DNA from: Scytonema sp. UIC 10036
GTDB lineage: Bacteria; Cyanobacteriota; Cyanobacteriia; Cyanobacteriales; Nostocaceae
NCBI RefSeq assembly: GCF_009725235.1
Contig: NZ_WJFC01000011.1
Span: 1-64,000, forward strand
Direction: 5' to 3'
Length of the DNA stretch: 64,000 nucleotides
Positions 43,957-53,081 of this stretch are shown here, one piece after another; within the stretch, counting starts at the first letter, position 1; each line of letters starts with the position of its first letter. Made by a program: the position numbers and the translations under genes. The notes below the pieces were generated by a model. That model made no database searches. It worked only from the letters and a program-made list of their open reading frames with translations, and was not told where the DNA came from.

Positions 43957-44003
43957 ATGGAGCGAGTTTTGAGGTTTTATTCAAATTTCCTAAATTTTTT
44001 TCT
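43957..44003 (-). promoter_or_regulatory. Promoter element upstream of the sigma operon
   Basis: In minus-strand sense: AAAAAAATTTAGGAAAT, TTGAATAAAACC, then TCAAAACTCGCTCCATG and AGTTAACAGGACAGTTAG. The A/T tract and the TTGAATAAAACC core match the eight cassette copies; the downstream half matches only weakly. It is about 200 bases before the sigma factor start. Confidence 0.6.
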
Positions 44004-44027
44004 GACTTCTATATTGGCAGCACTCTA

Positions 44028-44140
44028 GCTAGTGGTCCACCACATTAATTTTGATGGGCAGTCACCTCGATCCGGTGGCTCCGCCTGGGAAGGAGAGTCG
44101 GGGATCGACCCATCAGAATTTATGCGATGAACCACTAGTT
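44028..44140. repeat. Palindromic dispersed repeat
   Basis: Begins CTAGTGGTCCACCACATTAA with TTTTGATGGG and ends CCCATCAGAATTTATGCGAT with GAACCACTAG. The outer arms pair imperfectly over about 30 bp, with GGTGGCTCCGCC and GGGGATCG inside. It is a non-coding MITE-like element. Confidence 0.6.
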
Positions 44141-44163
44141 TTTCTTGACAAGCCTTAAATTTT

Positions 44164-44466
44164 ATGGTATTGATTGGGTCAAATATAGACAGAGAAACTC
44201 AAAAACAGATATTGAGCAGATTGGGACAAATAGTCATTGATTCGGGGCAATTCAAAGACTTAATATCTGGACAATTTTTATCTTCATTGACCTACAATGT
44301 CAATGAAGATTTAATGCTTTTGAACACTTATTCTCCGTACATAAAGTTAGATTCACAGAGTAAAGATGCTTTATTTACGGGATTGAGACATCGGATAGAA
44401 TATGATTTTGGAGGCAATCTTCAGCTTTCATATATTTCCTCCTTTCACATTGCCAAAAAATATTAA
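44164..44466 (+). pseudogene. Probable C-terminal fragment of a methyltransferase
   Basis: A 100-codon frame from ATG 44164. The sequence (NIDRETQKQILSRLGQIVID, LMLLNTYSPYIKLDSQSKDA, GNLQLSYISSFHIAKKY) resembles the last third of class I SAM-dependent methyltransferases, which often end with a strand followed by AxK. The SAM-binding motif I is absent, and the palindromic repeat lies directly upstream, so the 5' part seems lost. No ribosome binding site. Family assignment is tentative. Confidence 0.4.
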
Positions 44467-44595
44467 TTACAGCAGTTTTCAATTTCATCAAAAAACCCGC
44501 AGGTGGCAGGTAAAAACCAAAGGATTTATAACGGACAAACTGTTAAATTTTTCTAATGCTTACCTCTATCAAGGGCATTGGGCATTGGGCATTGT

Positions 44596-46104
44596 TTAGA
44601 CTATTGTTAACTTACGATTTGTAGGAGAAATAGTGTGAGTTACAGTAGTAGACCGTGTAACTTGCTTTTTTTTGACGATATCGCACACTGCTTCCAAGGC
44701 TGACTCAATAGAACCTTGCAGCCAAGCAGGGAATCTGGAACAATGTTCGCCAGCAAAGAACAGGTTGTTTTGCGGTCTTTGTGCTGCTAAGTAATTGGAT
44801 TCGCTGTCATCCCAATGAATTGTGCATCCACCAGCACTCCACTTGTAGTTACCCCAAGCAATGGATGCTTTGTCCACAATTATTCCAGGTGTGTTCAGTT
44901 CAGGGTGAATCTTGCTGACAGTATTTTGGACATAGTCAAAACGTTTAAGTTCGCACATTTTGCCCATGCGATCGGCATCGTCACCAATGGTGTAGCTGGC
45001 TAATATGACGCTTCCACATTCGGGATTAAACTTGACAGAGGGATAGTATGTTTGACGTACACCTTCTCCACTGAAAGAAGCACCACCTTTAATGCCTTCT
45101 TGTTGCCAGAAAGCTTCACGAGTGTGAAATGCTACCTTAGTACCGGGACAATAAACAGTGTTGTGGATGGAGTCCAACTTTTGCTCGTCAAAACCACTCA
45201 ATTCCATTTTCCGGAGTATAGAGAAGGGAATGGTGCATAAGACATAATCGCAGTTCTTGGTGTGCAATTGACCGTTTTGTTTCCAGGTAATTTGGGTGTA
45301 GTCTTTTTCCACACGGAGTGCTACCACTTCAGCATTGCACTTAATATCTGTTTTAATTGACGCTGCCAAGCGTTGGATAAGTTGATCCATTCCACCTTGA
45401 AGTTGTAACAAGTCGTGGCTGGTTTCAATCATAATGTCGCCGAGGAAAATGTCTAACCCTTGGGAGCACTTGGCACGGAAGCTAGGATTTTGAGTTAGGA
45501 AGGAGTGCAGATCGATAGTTTCACCGTCTTCACTGAAGTAAGGTTCTAAATCTAAACGCTCTAATTCATCCATTAAGTGAGATTGCAAATCGCGTTCAAA
45601 ATCAGCACGCAGATTACCTGGTGCGATGGTATTAATAATAGTTTTGAGCCAAGCGGCAAACAAGCGAGTTTTTTCGCTGTAACGAGTGTCAGTCAACAGC
45701 CCACCTTCTGTTTGTTGCAGCACGCGGGGTGCATCTTTCATGCGGATGACTTCCCCATCAATATTCATTTTGGCGTTGCTTTCTTCAAACACGGTCATAA
45801 ACTTGCACAATTTGTCGTTGAGTCCCATTTCTTGCACGTAATGCAGTGTCAGAGAGTGGTTGCTAGGAATACGCATTGCACCAAGTTCGGCATACGGTGC
45901 ATCGGGTTCGTTACCAAAGCGATGCGTCCACACCCGTCCACCGATGCGGGGACTACCTTCTAATATTTCAACAGTATGTCCCAAACGTTCGAGTTCGTAT
46001 GCTGCTACCAAACCTGCAATTCCTGCCCCTAAGATTGTAATGTGCTTCTTCTCAGATTGGTCGTTGATAAGTTGGCATTGTTCAAGAATCATGTTAACGT
46101 CCAT
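44596..46104 (-). CDS. FAD-dependent amine / L-amino-acid oxidase
   Basis: A 502-residue flavoprotein. Dinucleotide-binding motif HITILGAGIAGLVAAYELER at residues 21-40, with the following GGRVWTHRF, is typical of the amine oxidase superfamily. The substrate-side region includes LQLQGGMDQLIQRLA. The C-terminal FAD motif is FFAGEHCSRFPAWLQGSIES. No signal peptide is seen. It would oxidise an amine or L-amino acid to the imino or keto product with H2O2 release. Cyanobacterial relatives act in amino acid catabolism or in biosynthetic clusters. No partner gene is adjacent. Start: ATG 46104; an internal ATG at 46092 is also possible. Confidence 0.85.
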   Translation of the reverse strand: MDVNMILEQCQLINDQSEKKHITILGAGIAGLVAAYELERLGHTVEILEGSPRIGGRVWTHRFGNEPDAPYAELGAMRIPSNHSLTLHYVQEMGLNDKLCKFMTVFEESNAKMNIDGEVIRMKDAPRVLQQTEGGLLTDTRYSEKTRLFAAWLKTIINTIAPGNLRADFERDLQSHLMDELERLDLEPYFSEDGETIDLHSFLTQNPSFRAKCSQGLDIFLGDIMIETSHDLLQLQGGMDQLIQRLAASIKTDIKCNAEVVALRVEKDYTQITWKQNGQLHTKNCDYVLCTIPFSILRKMELSGFDEQKLDSIHNTVYCPGTKVAFHTREAFWQQEGIKGGASFSGEGVRQTYYPSVKFNPECGSVILASYTIGDDADRMGKMCELKRFDYVQNTVSKIHPELNTPGIIVDKASIAWGNYKWSAGGCTIHWDDSESNYLAAQRPQNNLFFAGEHCSRFPAWLQGSIESALEAVCDIVKKKQVTRSTTVTHTISPTNRKLTIV

Positions 46105-46342
46105 TTGTTTATCCCCTTTTGGTCAGTTGTTTTTGTTGTTTGTCTCTGATTTAGACATCAATTTACCAAGCACGATTACGTAAACATTGAATCATTTTGT
46201 ATAAAATAAATACTATTTATTACGGATACTGACGATTTCTGACTTTTTCTGACGGCTGGCGCATGGATACTCAATACTTGTCGGGTTTTGCCTAAAAATA
46301 CGAAAACACGTAGGTTGGGGACCAACGGACAAACTAGCAGAT

Positions 46343-46684
46343 GTGATTGAGTTTTATGAAAATGGCTTGGGATTGAAAAAGCTGTACTCCTTTACAGAGC
46401 ATGATGGATACGACGGAGTCATGTTTGGATTGCCTGAAGCTCAATATCACCTGGAATTTACAACTCACCAAAGTGGAAGTCCTTGTCTTGCTCCAACAAA
46501 AGATAATTTACTGGTACTATATATACCTGAAAAAGAAAAAATCACCCAAATCAAAAACCGTCTTGCCGATTTGGGATATCCCGAAGTAGAGCCAGAAAAC
46601 CCATATTGGAAAGGTAAAAGTGTAACCATTGAAGATCCTGATGGGTGGCGTATAGTGCTTTTTCATGGGAAGTTTGAAAGCTAG
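46343..46684 (+). CDS. VOC (glyoxalase/bleomycin-resistance) protein, 5' end uncertain
   Basis: A 113-codon frame opening with GTG. It matches VOC-fold proteins: VIEFYENGLGLKKLYSF, GVMFGLPEAQYHLEFT, metal-side KSVTIEDPDGWRIVLF. The frame is homologous further upstream (LKIRKHVGWGPTDKLAD, from about 46290), yet no start codon exists there. So the true N-terminus has lost its start, or the GTG at 46343 is used and the first strand is missing. VOC proteins bind small substrates with a metal ion; the substrate is not predictable. Confidence 0.6.
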   Translation: MIEFYENGLGLKKLYSFTEHDGYDGVMFGLPEAQYHLEFTTHQSGSPCLAPTKDNLLVLYIPEKEKITQIKNRLADLGYPEVEPENPYWKGKSVTIEDPDGWRIVLFHGKFES

Positions 46685-46810
46685 CCACCAAGGTAGCTTT
46701 TTATAGCAATCGTTACCCACATACGCAACAATCAATTCAACTAGAAGGAATTCCGGAACATCTGACTCCCGTGGTGAAGAAAAAGCAATAGCGATCGCAC
46801 TTAGCAGTAA

Positions 46811-47125
46811 TTACCTAACGGCAGGTAGTATATTTTCTATACCTGCTTCTGGGCGTTGTTGTATCCGATTGTTTCTCCTCTGGAATTCGATTATATACGG
46901 TTCGCTAAACTGTTTAATTTCTCTTGCTTCTCCAAGCCTGTACTCAATGTCTGCATTCAACAGGCGCACTTGTTGGTTAAGGCGTAGCTTTAATCGAACT
47001 TCGGGTTCTGGCTTTTGTTCGCTTGAGATATTTAATCTATAAATTTGTGACTCTTGTTGTTGTGCTAGGGTGGTTGCAGGGGTGAAAATTAAAACCCAAG
47101 CTAATAATAATGCTGAGATCTTCAT
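46811..47125 (-). CDS. Small secreted protein
   Basis: A 104-residue protein with a Sec signal peptide (MKISALLLAWVLIFTPATTL, cleavage near LAQ). The mature part is charged and amphipathic (RLKLRLNQQVRLLNADIEYR, EIQKFSEPYIIEF-like), without cysteines. It has a good ribosome binding site (GGAGAGTG). Not recognised; likely periplasmic. Confidence 0.6.
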   Translation of the reverse strand: MKISALLLAWVLIFTPATTLAQQQESQIYRLNISSEQKPEPEVRLKLRLNQQVRLLNADIEYRLGEAREIKQFSEPYIIEFQRRNNRIQQRPEAGIENILPAVR

Positions 47126-47597
47126 AACATATCACTCTCCTGTAGGAGCTTTCTCCAATTCTTCTTACATAATTGACTTTTTTAAGCTATTTACTCATCC
47201 TATATCTTGTCTCTCTGTTTATATTATATACCCACTCTCAACATACCTGTTAAGTATTTCTCTACTCAGTTTAGATACAGTTCTCATTAATGGGGATTGT
47301 ACGATGGCTGTAAACTCAAATGAACTCTAAATGTCGAAGTCCCTACTTTATGTACTGCTCAATGGGTTGAAATTGTCAGGAGATGGTAGGAGTGGGCTAC
47401 AAATGTCCCAATGTCTCACTCTGGATGGAAAAGCCATCAGTTAAAGTTAAGTTTTGAAATTATACATTAACGACAAAAAAATCAAAGTTAAGTCTATCTT
47501 GACTTTTTAAAGTCCTTAACTTTTCTGTATCGACCGTTAGTCATTACAAGCTTATAAAGAGAAGAGTAAACAGTAAATCCTCAAGAAGGACAAAATA
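47126..47597. other. Intergenic region
   Basis: A/T-rich divergent intergenic region. It should contain promoters for the secreted protein on the left and the lectin-like gene on the right. No repeat or RNA is recognised. Confidence 0.3.
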
Positions 47598-48176
47598 ATG
47601 CAAGTTGTAACTGAAAACTCTTTTCGTCGTATTAATCAAGGTTAAACACTGTCTGAACCAGCCTTAGTATCTTTTAGCGGACAGCTTTATATGGCTGTGC
47701 ATGGTATTGATGATGGCTTGTATATTGCTACTTCAGCTAATATATCAAATTGGAGTGAATTTACACGTATCAATCAAGATTCAAGCCCAAACGCTCCTGC
47801 TTTAGCTGCTTTCGATGGACAGTTACAAATGGTTGTGCGAGGTACAGATAACCATCTGTATGTAGCTTGCTCAAGCAATGGAGTGAATTGGACTGAATTT
47901 ACAAGATTTAATTCCAATTTTATTACGACTTCCAGACCTGCGTTAGCAGTACTTCAGGGAAATCTTTACCTAGCAGTACGAGGGAACGATCGCCGCTTGT
48001 ATTACTCCAATGGATTGAGTGATGGAACTTTAAGAGAAGTAAATGCTACTTTTGTTAGTCCTTCTGCTCCTGCATTAGCAGGTTTTGAATCCCAGTCGGT
48101 TGAACCAACTGCTGCACTTTACATTGGTGTACGAGGAACTGATAACGGCTTATATCTAGGACTCATTGGCGTTTAA
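47598..48176 (+). pseudogene. Lectin-like propeller protein with in-frame stop
   Basis: ATG 47598 has a good ribosome binding site (AAGAAGGA) and opens MQVVTENSFRRINQG. A TAA stop at 47643-47645 follows in frame, after which the frame continues unbroken (TLSEPALVSFSGQLYMAV...) for 177 codons to 48176. The product has about four repeats of 45 residues with the pattern G-x-L-Y-x-A-V-R-G-x-D-x-x-L-Y (YMAVHGIDDGLYIATS, QMVVRGTDNHLYVACS, YLAVRGNDRRLYYSN, YIGVRGTDNGLYLG), as in bacterial beta-propeller lectins of the PLL/DUF346 type. An internal ATG at 47691 could restart translation. Sequencing error, pseudogene or stop readthrough are the options. Confidence 0.65.
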
Positions 48177-48322
48177 AGATTTGAATACTTCTTTAAAGAA
48201 GTCGGGCATTTATTCGATCTGATAGCTTGTAAATCTATATTATGCGATCGCAGCATGGGAAACTACAGAAAGCTCTCAACGTCAGTTAGCTCAATGATTT
48301 AACGTCAGCTTATCAGAGGCAA

Positions 48323-49483
48323 ATGATTATTTTCAATCCTACCGTTACGGCTATTAGCTACGCTCTCAGTAGTACTGCTACAATTGGCTTTAGTACTCAA
48401 AGTCCATTCAGTTTAAGCGTGAGTCAAGGGAACAAGAATTTTATTGCCCAAGCAACCCGCGTGACCCCAAACAACAAGTGCAGTCCTGGTAGACCGCGAG
48501 ACAAGGGCACCTGGCCATTTGCTTGTAACAGTATTTGGAATGTACCCATTGGCTCAAACGCAAAATACGTCGATGCTTATATCGGTTCAAAAGGCGCTGG
48601 AGTTGACACCGATTGGTTTGTAGTGACGAAAAAGACTGACCCATTGCAAAATGTCTATATGGTAGGTGGTTGGGACAAGAATCGCTGCACCGGCACTGTA
48701 CCTCAGGAGCAGGCGCAGTGGCATCCCAAAGCGGGAGAGAAATTGAGGGTTCCTCACGATTTAATCATTCCAGATGCAAGACCGGGTTTCACTCCAAACA
48801 ACTCCTCAGCATTTTTGAAACCAGATGGCAAAACTTTAGTGTCGTTTAACGTGACGACTCGATGCAAAAAGGGTGGTCCTCTTTACGGCTACTGGTTTGG
48901 AGAGCAAGACATTTATGGAGATGGTCTTGGTGGCGGGCATGGTGGCTCGGCAATGTCCAGCATTGGTGGTAGCATTCGTAAAGGCGAGTTGCTAGGCAAA
49001 AATCCTATTCGTCACGCACTCAAGCTAGTGATTTGGAGCAAGTGGTTGCACTACAATCGCTCATCACCGACTCCCGGTTATCGCTGGCCAGCCCGTGCTG
49101 CTGATAACTACGCACCCGAGCGATACAAAGGTTCTAACCCAGCGCTAGTCATGGGTTCTTTGCTAGCTGTTCCACCTAAGGTCTCAGCAAAAAGCTTGGG
49201 ACTAACCACCAAAGCAGGCAAAAAGATTTTCCAGGCAATGCAAGACTACGGTGCTTACGTCGTTGACGATTCAGGCTGGGACTTCAACTACATCTGCTTG
49301 GAAAGGGCAGCTGAGGAAGAATATGAAAAAGTCATGGGGCGTCACTTCAATGACGATAAAAACCTCCAAGCTGACCTTACAAAGATGATTAGTGCCTTAA
49401 AAGTTGTGGACAACAACAAACCTAATAACATTGGTGGAGGTGGTACACCCCGCCAACCGTTAGCACCACCCATTGGAAATTAG
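48323..49483 (+). CDS. Exported protein of an uncharacterised family
   Basis: A 386-residue protein. The N-terminus is hydrophobic (TVTAISYALSSTATIGF) and may be a signal sequence. The body has SPGRPRDKGTWPFACNSIWN, a glycine motif GLGGGHGGSAMSSIGGSIRK, then IRHALKLVIWSKWLHYNRSS and GYRWPARAADNY, and ends with KIFQAMQDYGAYVVDDSGWD and a proline tail. The I-x-H-A-L, WPA and QDYGAYV-DDSG pattern is found in a widespread family of secreted bacterial proteins without assigned function, possibly carbohydrate-active. Several cysteines suit an oxidising compartment. It lies downstream of the lectin-like gene in the same direction. Confidence 0.6.
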   Translation: MIIFNPTVTAISYALSSTATIGFSTQSPFSLSVSQGNKNFIAQATRVTPNNKCSPGRPRDKGTWPFACNSIWNVPIGSNAKYVDAYIGSKGAGVDTDWFVVTKKTDPLQNVYMVGGWDKNRCTGTVPQEQAQWHPKAGEKLRVPHDLIIPDARPGFTPNNSSAFLKPDGKTLVSFNVTTRCKKGGPLYGYWFGEQDIYGDGLGGGHGGSAMSSIGGSIRKGELLGKNPIRHALKLVIWSKWLHYNRSSPTPGYRWPARAADNYAPERYKGSNPALVMGSLLAVPPKVSAKSLGLTTKAGKKIFQAMQDYGAYVVDDSGWDFNYICLERAAEEEYEKVMGRHFNDDKNLQADLTKMISALKVVDNNKPNNIGGGGTPRQPLAPPIGN

Positions 49484-49488
49484 ATAGG

Positions 49489-49621
49489 TAGACAGTCTAG
49501 CGGGTCGTATGTGAACATAATCGAGCTTGTTAAGCCAACTGTGAACCTTCAACAAATAAATCTAAACTCCAGGCCCATAACTTCACGGTAACTTACAATT
49601 GCAGGTAACAGACTGTGGTTG
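49489..49621 (-). pseudogene. Fragments of Uma2 5' end and DUF1156 methylase 3' end
   Basis: 49489-49521 matches the first codons of the Uma2 gene at 58289-58951 (MFxYxPLDCLPT on the minus strand). 49525-49600 matches the end of the methylase pseudogene at 62761 (about LPLSYGQ..SLDLFADS). The same two pieces in the same order are at 58919-59045. They are non-coding here. Confidence 0.6.
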
Positions 49622-50437
49622 TCAAGAGCGTTTCCCGAAAACTTCTTTAATCGCAAGTGGATTGAGATTAAACACCTTACCACTTGTAAACAATTGATAT
49701 CCCACCGAAAAGGAACCCGTAGCTAACAGAAAGGAAAAAAGAGTCATCGGCACAATAAAGATACCTCCACTAGCGATCGCGATCGCGACTCCTATTGCTA
49801 TCAATACCCATCCCAGCCTCCGGTTTGAACCTCCGTAAGTTAAGGTTAAGACTCCAAAAATACTAAGTCCAATCAGTGGAGTGTTGTATATAAAACCAGC
49901 AGAACCAATAACAAGACTTGAACTTAAAAAGCCAAGCCCAACCAGCATCAGAACAAAACCTATAAGCTGAGTGATAATAGTTACTTGAATTTCTGCGTCT
50001 TTATTTGTATTAATAACAGTAGCTGGTAAAGGATGAGGTGGAACTCCAGCGTTACTGGAATTTCCTACTGAGTTGTTAGGAGTTGGAACAGTAGTTTGCT
50101 TGTACTGAAAGATAAAGGTAACTTTATTTCCTTGCCCCAGACTGATCCTATCTCCCAAGTTAAGAGGGTAGAAGTTTTGTGGCTGTAACCTGACATTATT
50201 GAGGTATGTACCATTAGAACTCCCCATATCTACCAGTTGGTAATCGCTGCCCTGTACCCAAATTTGAACATGAACTCTCGATACAACATCAGCATCTGGT
50301 AAACCTGAAACATCAATATTCGGTACAGTCTGACCACCAGGCTTACCGATGTGAACCACAGAAAGATTTGGCGGGAGTGGAAAAGCAGTATCTGTTTGAA
50401 CGTGAAGCAGTTCTGGTAAATGCGATGCAGTTTGCAT
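49622..50437 (-). CDS. FHA-domain membrane protein
   Basis: About 271 residues from ATG 50437 (MQTASHLPELLHVQTD). The FHA domain covers about 15-125: NLSVVHIGKPGG, VVSRVHVQIWVQG with the Ser-Arg-x-His phosphothreonine-binding core, and MGSSNGTYLNN. Three or more hydrophobic segments follow (IITQLIGFVLMLVGLGFL, LIGLSIFGVLTLTYGG, WVLIAIGVAIAIASG, FIVPMTLFSFLLATGSF) and a conserved tail (NPLAIKEVFGKRS). FHA domains read phosphothreonine marks made by Ser/Thr kinases, so this is a membrane-tethered signalling adaptor. An upstream in-frame extension to 50557 is less likely. Its last about 60 codons are duplicated at 59050-59215. Confidence 0.8.
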   Translation of the reverse strand: MQTASHLPELLHVQTDTAFPLPPNLSVVHIGKPGGQTVPNIDVSGLPDADVVSRVHVQIWVQGSDYQLVDMGSSNGTYLNNVRLQPQNFYPLNLGDRISLGQGNKVTFIFQYKQTTVPTPNNSVGNSSNAGVPPHPLPATVINTNKDAEIQVTIITQLIGFVLMLVGLGFLSSSLVIGSAGFIYNTPLIGLSIFGVLTLTYGGSNRRLGWVLIAIGVAIAIASGGIFIVPMTLFSFLLATGSFSVGYQLFTSGKVFNLNPLAIKEVFGKRS

Positions 50438-50574
50438 AAGTTCTGTAAGTAAAAAACCTTTTCCAAGTTCCTCTGTAGAAAGATAAAAAGAGAATAGTAA
50501 TCTCCCGGAAAACAACTTAAATTTTTCAACAAGCACTTCCTGTTGGAAAAGCCCCAAGGCTCAAAGCCAGGATT

Positions 50575-50720
50575 ATATAAACAAACCTCCAGCTCACCTA
50601 TCGCTCACCTCTCGTTCCCAGGCGGAGCCTGGGAATGCCTTAAAAGAGGCTCCGCCTCCAGTACTCAGTAGCCACGCGAGGAAGCAGCCCACCAGTGTGC
50701 ATTCCCAACATCAATCAGCC
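50575..50720. repeat. Dispersed repeat with GGCGGAGCC palindromes
   Basis: TCGTTCCCAGGCGGAGCCTG, GGAATGCCTTAAAAGAGGCT and CCGCCTCCAGTACTCAG form small inverted repeats (AGGCGGAGCCT / AGGCTCCGCCT). A typical cyanobacterial intergenic element with no gene. Confidence 0.6.
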
Positions 50721-50740
50721 TTTAGACAAGCGATTTCAAG

Positions 50741-51139
50741 TTATTTCCCCATGCGATCGCGATCGACAAACCGAGTCTCAGGGCTAAACCACCACAATTG
50801 TCTTGCTGTGGATTCACCTTGATAGCAGTGTGGTTCATCTCCACCGGGTTTGGCATAAGCAGAAGTGCCTTGACAAATATTGCCACTATAGGCTCTATCG
50901 TAAGGACAGATACAATTTGGATTCTCTTTAGTACTGCGTTGAGTAGCAAATTTTGGCAGACGAATTCGACGAGGTTCTGCAACAGTGCTATTCACTCTAG
51001 TGTCTTGAGCATAGATTGAGGGAAAGATTGGAGCGGAAGTAGATGTTTGTGCTTGTGTAGGTATAACAGCCTTAAGGTAAGAAAATGATAATCCAATTAA
51101 GGAAAAAAACAAAGCTGTGGTTAGTAAAGTTCTTTTCAT
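50741..51139 (-). CDS. Small secreted cysteine-containing protein
   Basis: About 132 residues from ATG 51139 (MKRTLLTTALFFSLIGLSFS), a signal peptide or anchor with likely cleavage at TQAQ. The mature part contains four cysteines in NPNCICPYDRAYSGNICQGT and EPHCYQGES, suggesting two disulfides or metal binding. An upstream in-frame extension to 51220 is less likely. Not recognised. Confidence 0.6.
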   Translation of the reverse strand: MKRTLLTTALFFSLIGLSFSYLKAVIPTQAQTSTSAPIFPSIYAQDTRVNSTVAEPRRIRLPKFATQRSTKENPNCICPYDRAYSGNICQGTSAYAKPGGDEPHCYQGESTARQLWWFSPETRFVDRDRMGK

Positions 51140-51230
51140 GTCAAGAGTACTATTCGAGATGATTGATATGTTGAATTTTTGGAATTTATTAATAACAGAG
51201 TGAGCAATAACAAACTTCAAAATTAGTTAT

Positions 51231-51584
51231 TTACCAACGAAGTCTTTGTTTAGTATCTTTATGCCAGTAAACTGTTAAAATTTGAGGATTAGGAATTCCA
51301 TTTAGACAAACAACTCGTAGACCGCGTAAGGCATCAGTAAACTGAGAGTAAAATGTATTATGCAAGCTTTTGTCATTGAGAGTAAAAAGTATAGCACCGT
51401 GGCGAAATTGCTTTTTCCCATATAACAAAGTGATTTTAATCATTGCCTCATTAATCGATCTTTGCTGCAGGCGGCGCTGCAAGTGACTATCATATTGATG
51501 TCGGCTAGCGACTTCTAAGGTACCAACTTTATACTTGTTTTCATCAGCCTCGAATATCAGCGTGAGCCGTTTTTTAGTGTCCAT
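51231..51584 (-). CDS. DUF4258-like small protein
   Basis: About 117 residues from ATG 51584 (MDTKKRLTLIFEAD); the open frame continues upstream to 51623. The core SHLQRRLQQRSINEAMIKIT and RVVCLNGIPNPQILTVYWHK resembles the DUF4258 fold, related to BECR/RelE-like ribonuclease toxins, in which a histidine-arginine-containing HxxxRxxxR motif is usual. No antitoxin gene is adjacent. A solitary toxin-like or housekeeping role cannot be distinguished. Confidence 0.55.
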   Translation of the reverse strand: MDTKKRLTLIFEADENKYKVGTLEVASRHQYDSHLQRRLQQRSINEAMIKITLLYGKKQFRHGAILFTLNDKSLHNTFYSQFTDALRGLRVVCLNGIPNPQILTVYWHKDTKQRLRW

Positions 51585-51751
51585 ATTGCTTGTTGCATGA
51601 CTTGATGATTCGAGAATATCCAAGCTGCAATGACCAGTCCAGAGCAGATTCGGTCAGACAAATTAGATACAAGTGAACCAAACTGACCTTTTCATTTAGA
51701 CTTTAGTGCGAATAAACTATTGAATACCATATACCGAAATAAAGGTAAATA

Positions 51752-53017
51752 ATGATGCAAGTAGAACCAAGTACCGTTCAAGTAAGTCAATCTGGACTGC
51801 AAAAACTCAGAGAAGCAAGGGATTCTCAGTGTAGAGATAAAGGCGGAGATTATTTAGAACGCTTGACTAATGAGCGCCTTGCTGGAAAAGCTCACGTATC
51901 AGAGAGCACGGTTAAGCGATTTTGCAAAGGAGAGAGAGTCAGGCGCGAAATTGCAAAGGCAATTACCGAAGTTTTAGGTTTGCAATTGTCAGATGTGATT
52001 GCTGACGATCTGGATTCTGCCTTTTATGTAGAGCGTCCCCCGATTGAATCTGACTGTTGCAATGCGATTTTGCAACCAGGAGCGCTCATCCGTATTAAAG
52101 CACCCGAACTAACGGGCAAAACTTTATTATTGAACAGGATTCTGGAGCACGCAGACAAGCAGAACTATGAAACTGTAACAGTAGATTTTGCGCTATGCGA
52201 TCGTGAGGTATTTCGCAATATACGCACATTCTCACAGAGGTTTTGTGCGCTTGTTAGTAAAGAGTTGGACTTGCCTAATAAGCTAGCAGATTTTTGGGAT
52301 GATATTTATGGCTGTAATGATAACATCACAGCTTATTTCGAGGAATATTTACTGGCAGAACGTACTACCCCTGTAGTACTTGCATTAGATAAACTTGATA
52401 GGGTCTTTGAGGAACCTGCTATAGCCGAGGATTTTTGTTGCTTGTTACGAGGATGGAATGATTTGGCAAAGCGAAGTCGTTCCAGGGGTGTTAATTGGAA
52501 GCAACTCCGGTTGATACTGGTACACTCTACAGAAGTTTATAGCTCACTGGATATCAATCGCTCCCCTCTTGCTAACGTTGGCTTCATCTTTCCTTTACCG
52601 GAGTTCACAACTACGCAAGTGCAGAATTTGGCAAAACTTTATCAACTGGATTGGGTAGGAACCCAAGAAGTTGAACAACTGATGGCTATGGTAGGAGGAC
52701 ATCCCTATTTAGTAAGCCAAGCTTTTGATTACCTGAAACGTCAAAAAGTTAATCTCTTGGAATTTTTGCAAATAGCACCTACAGAAGCAGGTCCATTCAG
52801 TAGCCATCTTCGAGACCAGTTGTTGCATCTGAAACAAAATTCAGAATTAGTAACAGCTTTGAGTGCAGTAGTAAACACGAGCAAACCTGTAAGGCTAGAA
52901 TCCACTCAAGCCTTTAAATTACAGAGTATGGGGCTAGTACAATTGCAAGGCAATGATTGTACTTCCAAATGTAATTTATATACTCAATACTTTTTGGAGC
53001 GGCTTCCAAAAAGCTAA
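51752..53017 (+). CDS. HTH plus AAA-like ATPase (AAA_35 type)
   Basis: A 421-residue protein. Residues 13-85 are helical and helix-turn-helix-like (VSESTVKRFCKGERVRREIA). Residues 88-340 are an AAA-like domain: FYVERPPIESDCC start, P-loop-like KAPELTGKTLLLNRI (117-124), Walker-B-like PVVLALDKLDRVFE, and VGGHPYLVSQAFDYL, typical of the AAA_35 family in cyanobacteria. It lies 64 bases before a second AAA_35 protein fused to WD40 repeats, in the same direction. This suggests a regulator/effector pair, perhaps in a STAND-type defence or stress switch; that role is inference. Confidence 0.75.
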   Translation: MMQVEPSTVQVSQSGLQKLREARDSQCRDKGGDYLERLTNERLAGKAHVSESTVKRFCKGERVRREIAKAITEVLGLQLSDVIADDLDSAFYVERPPIESDCCNAILQPGALIRIKAPELTGKTLLLNRILEHADKQNYETVTVDFALCDREVFRNIRTFSQRFCALVSKELDLPNKLADFWDDIYGCNDNITAYFEEYLLAERTTPVVLALDKLDRVFEEPAIAEDFCCLLRGWNDLAKRSRSRGVNWKQLRLILVHSTEVYSSLDINRSPLANVGFIFPLPEFTTTQVQNLAKLYQLDWVGTQEVEQLMAMVGGHPYLVSQAFDYLKRQKVNLLEFLQIAPTEAGPFSSHLRDQLLHLKQNSELVTALSAVVNTSKPVRLESTQAFKLQSMGLVQLQGNDCTSKCNLYTQYFLERLPKS

Positions 53018-53081
53018 GAAAAAATTGCTTTATCAGTAATTTAGCACAGCTTTAAATTCCGTTGAAAAATCTTTTACAAAT

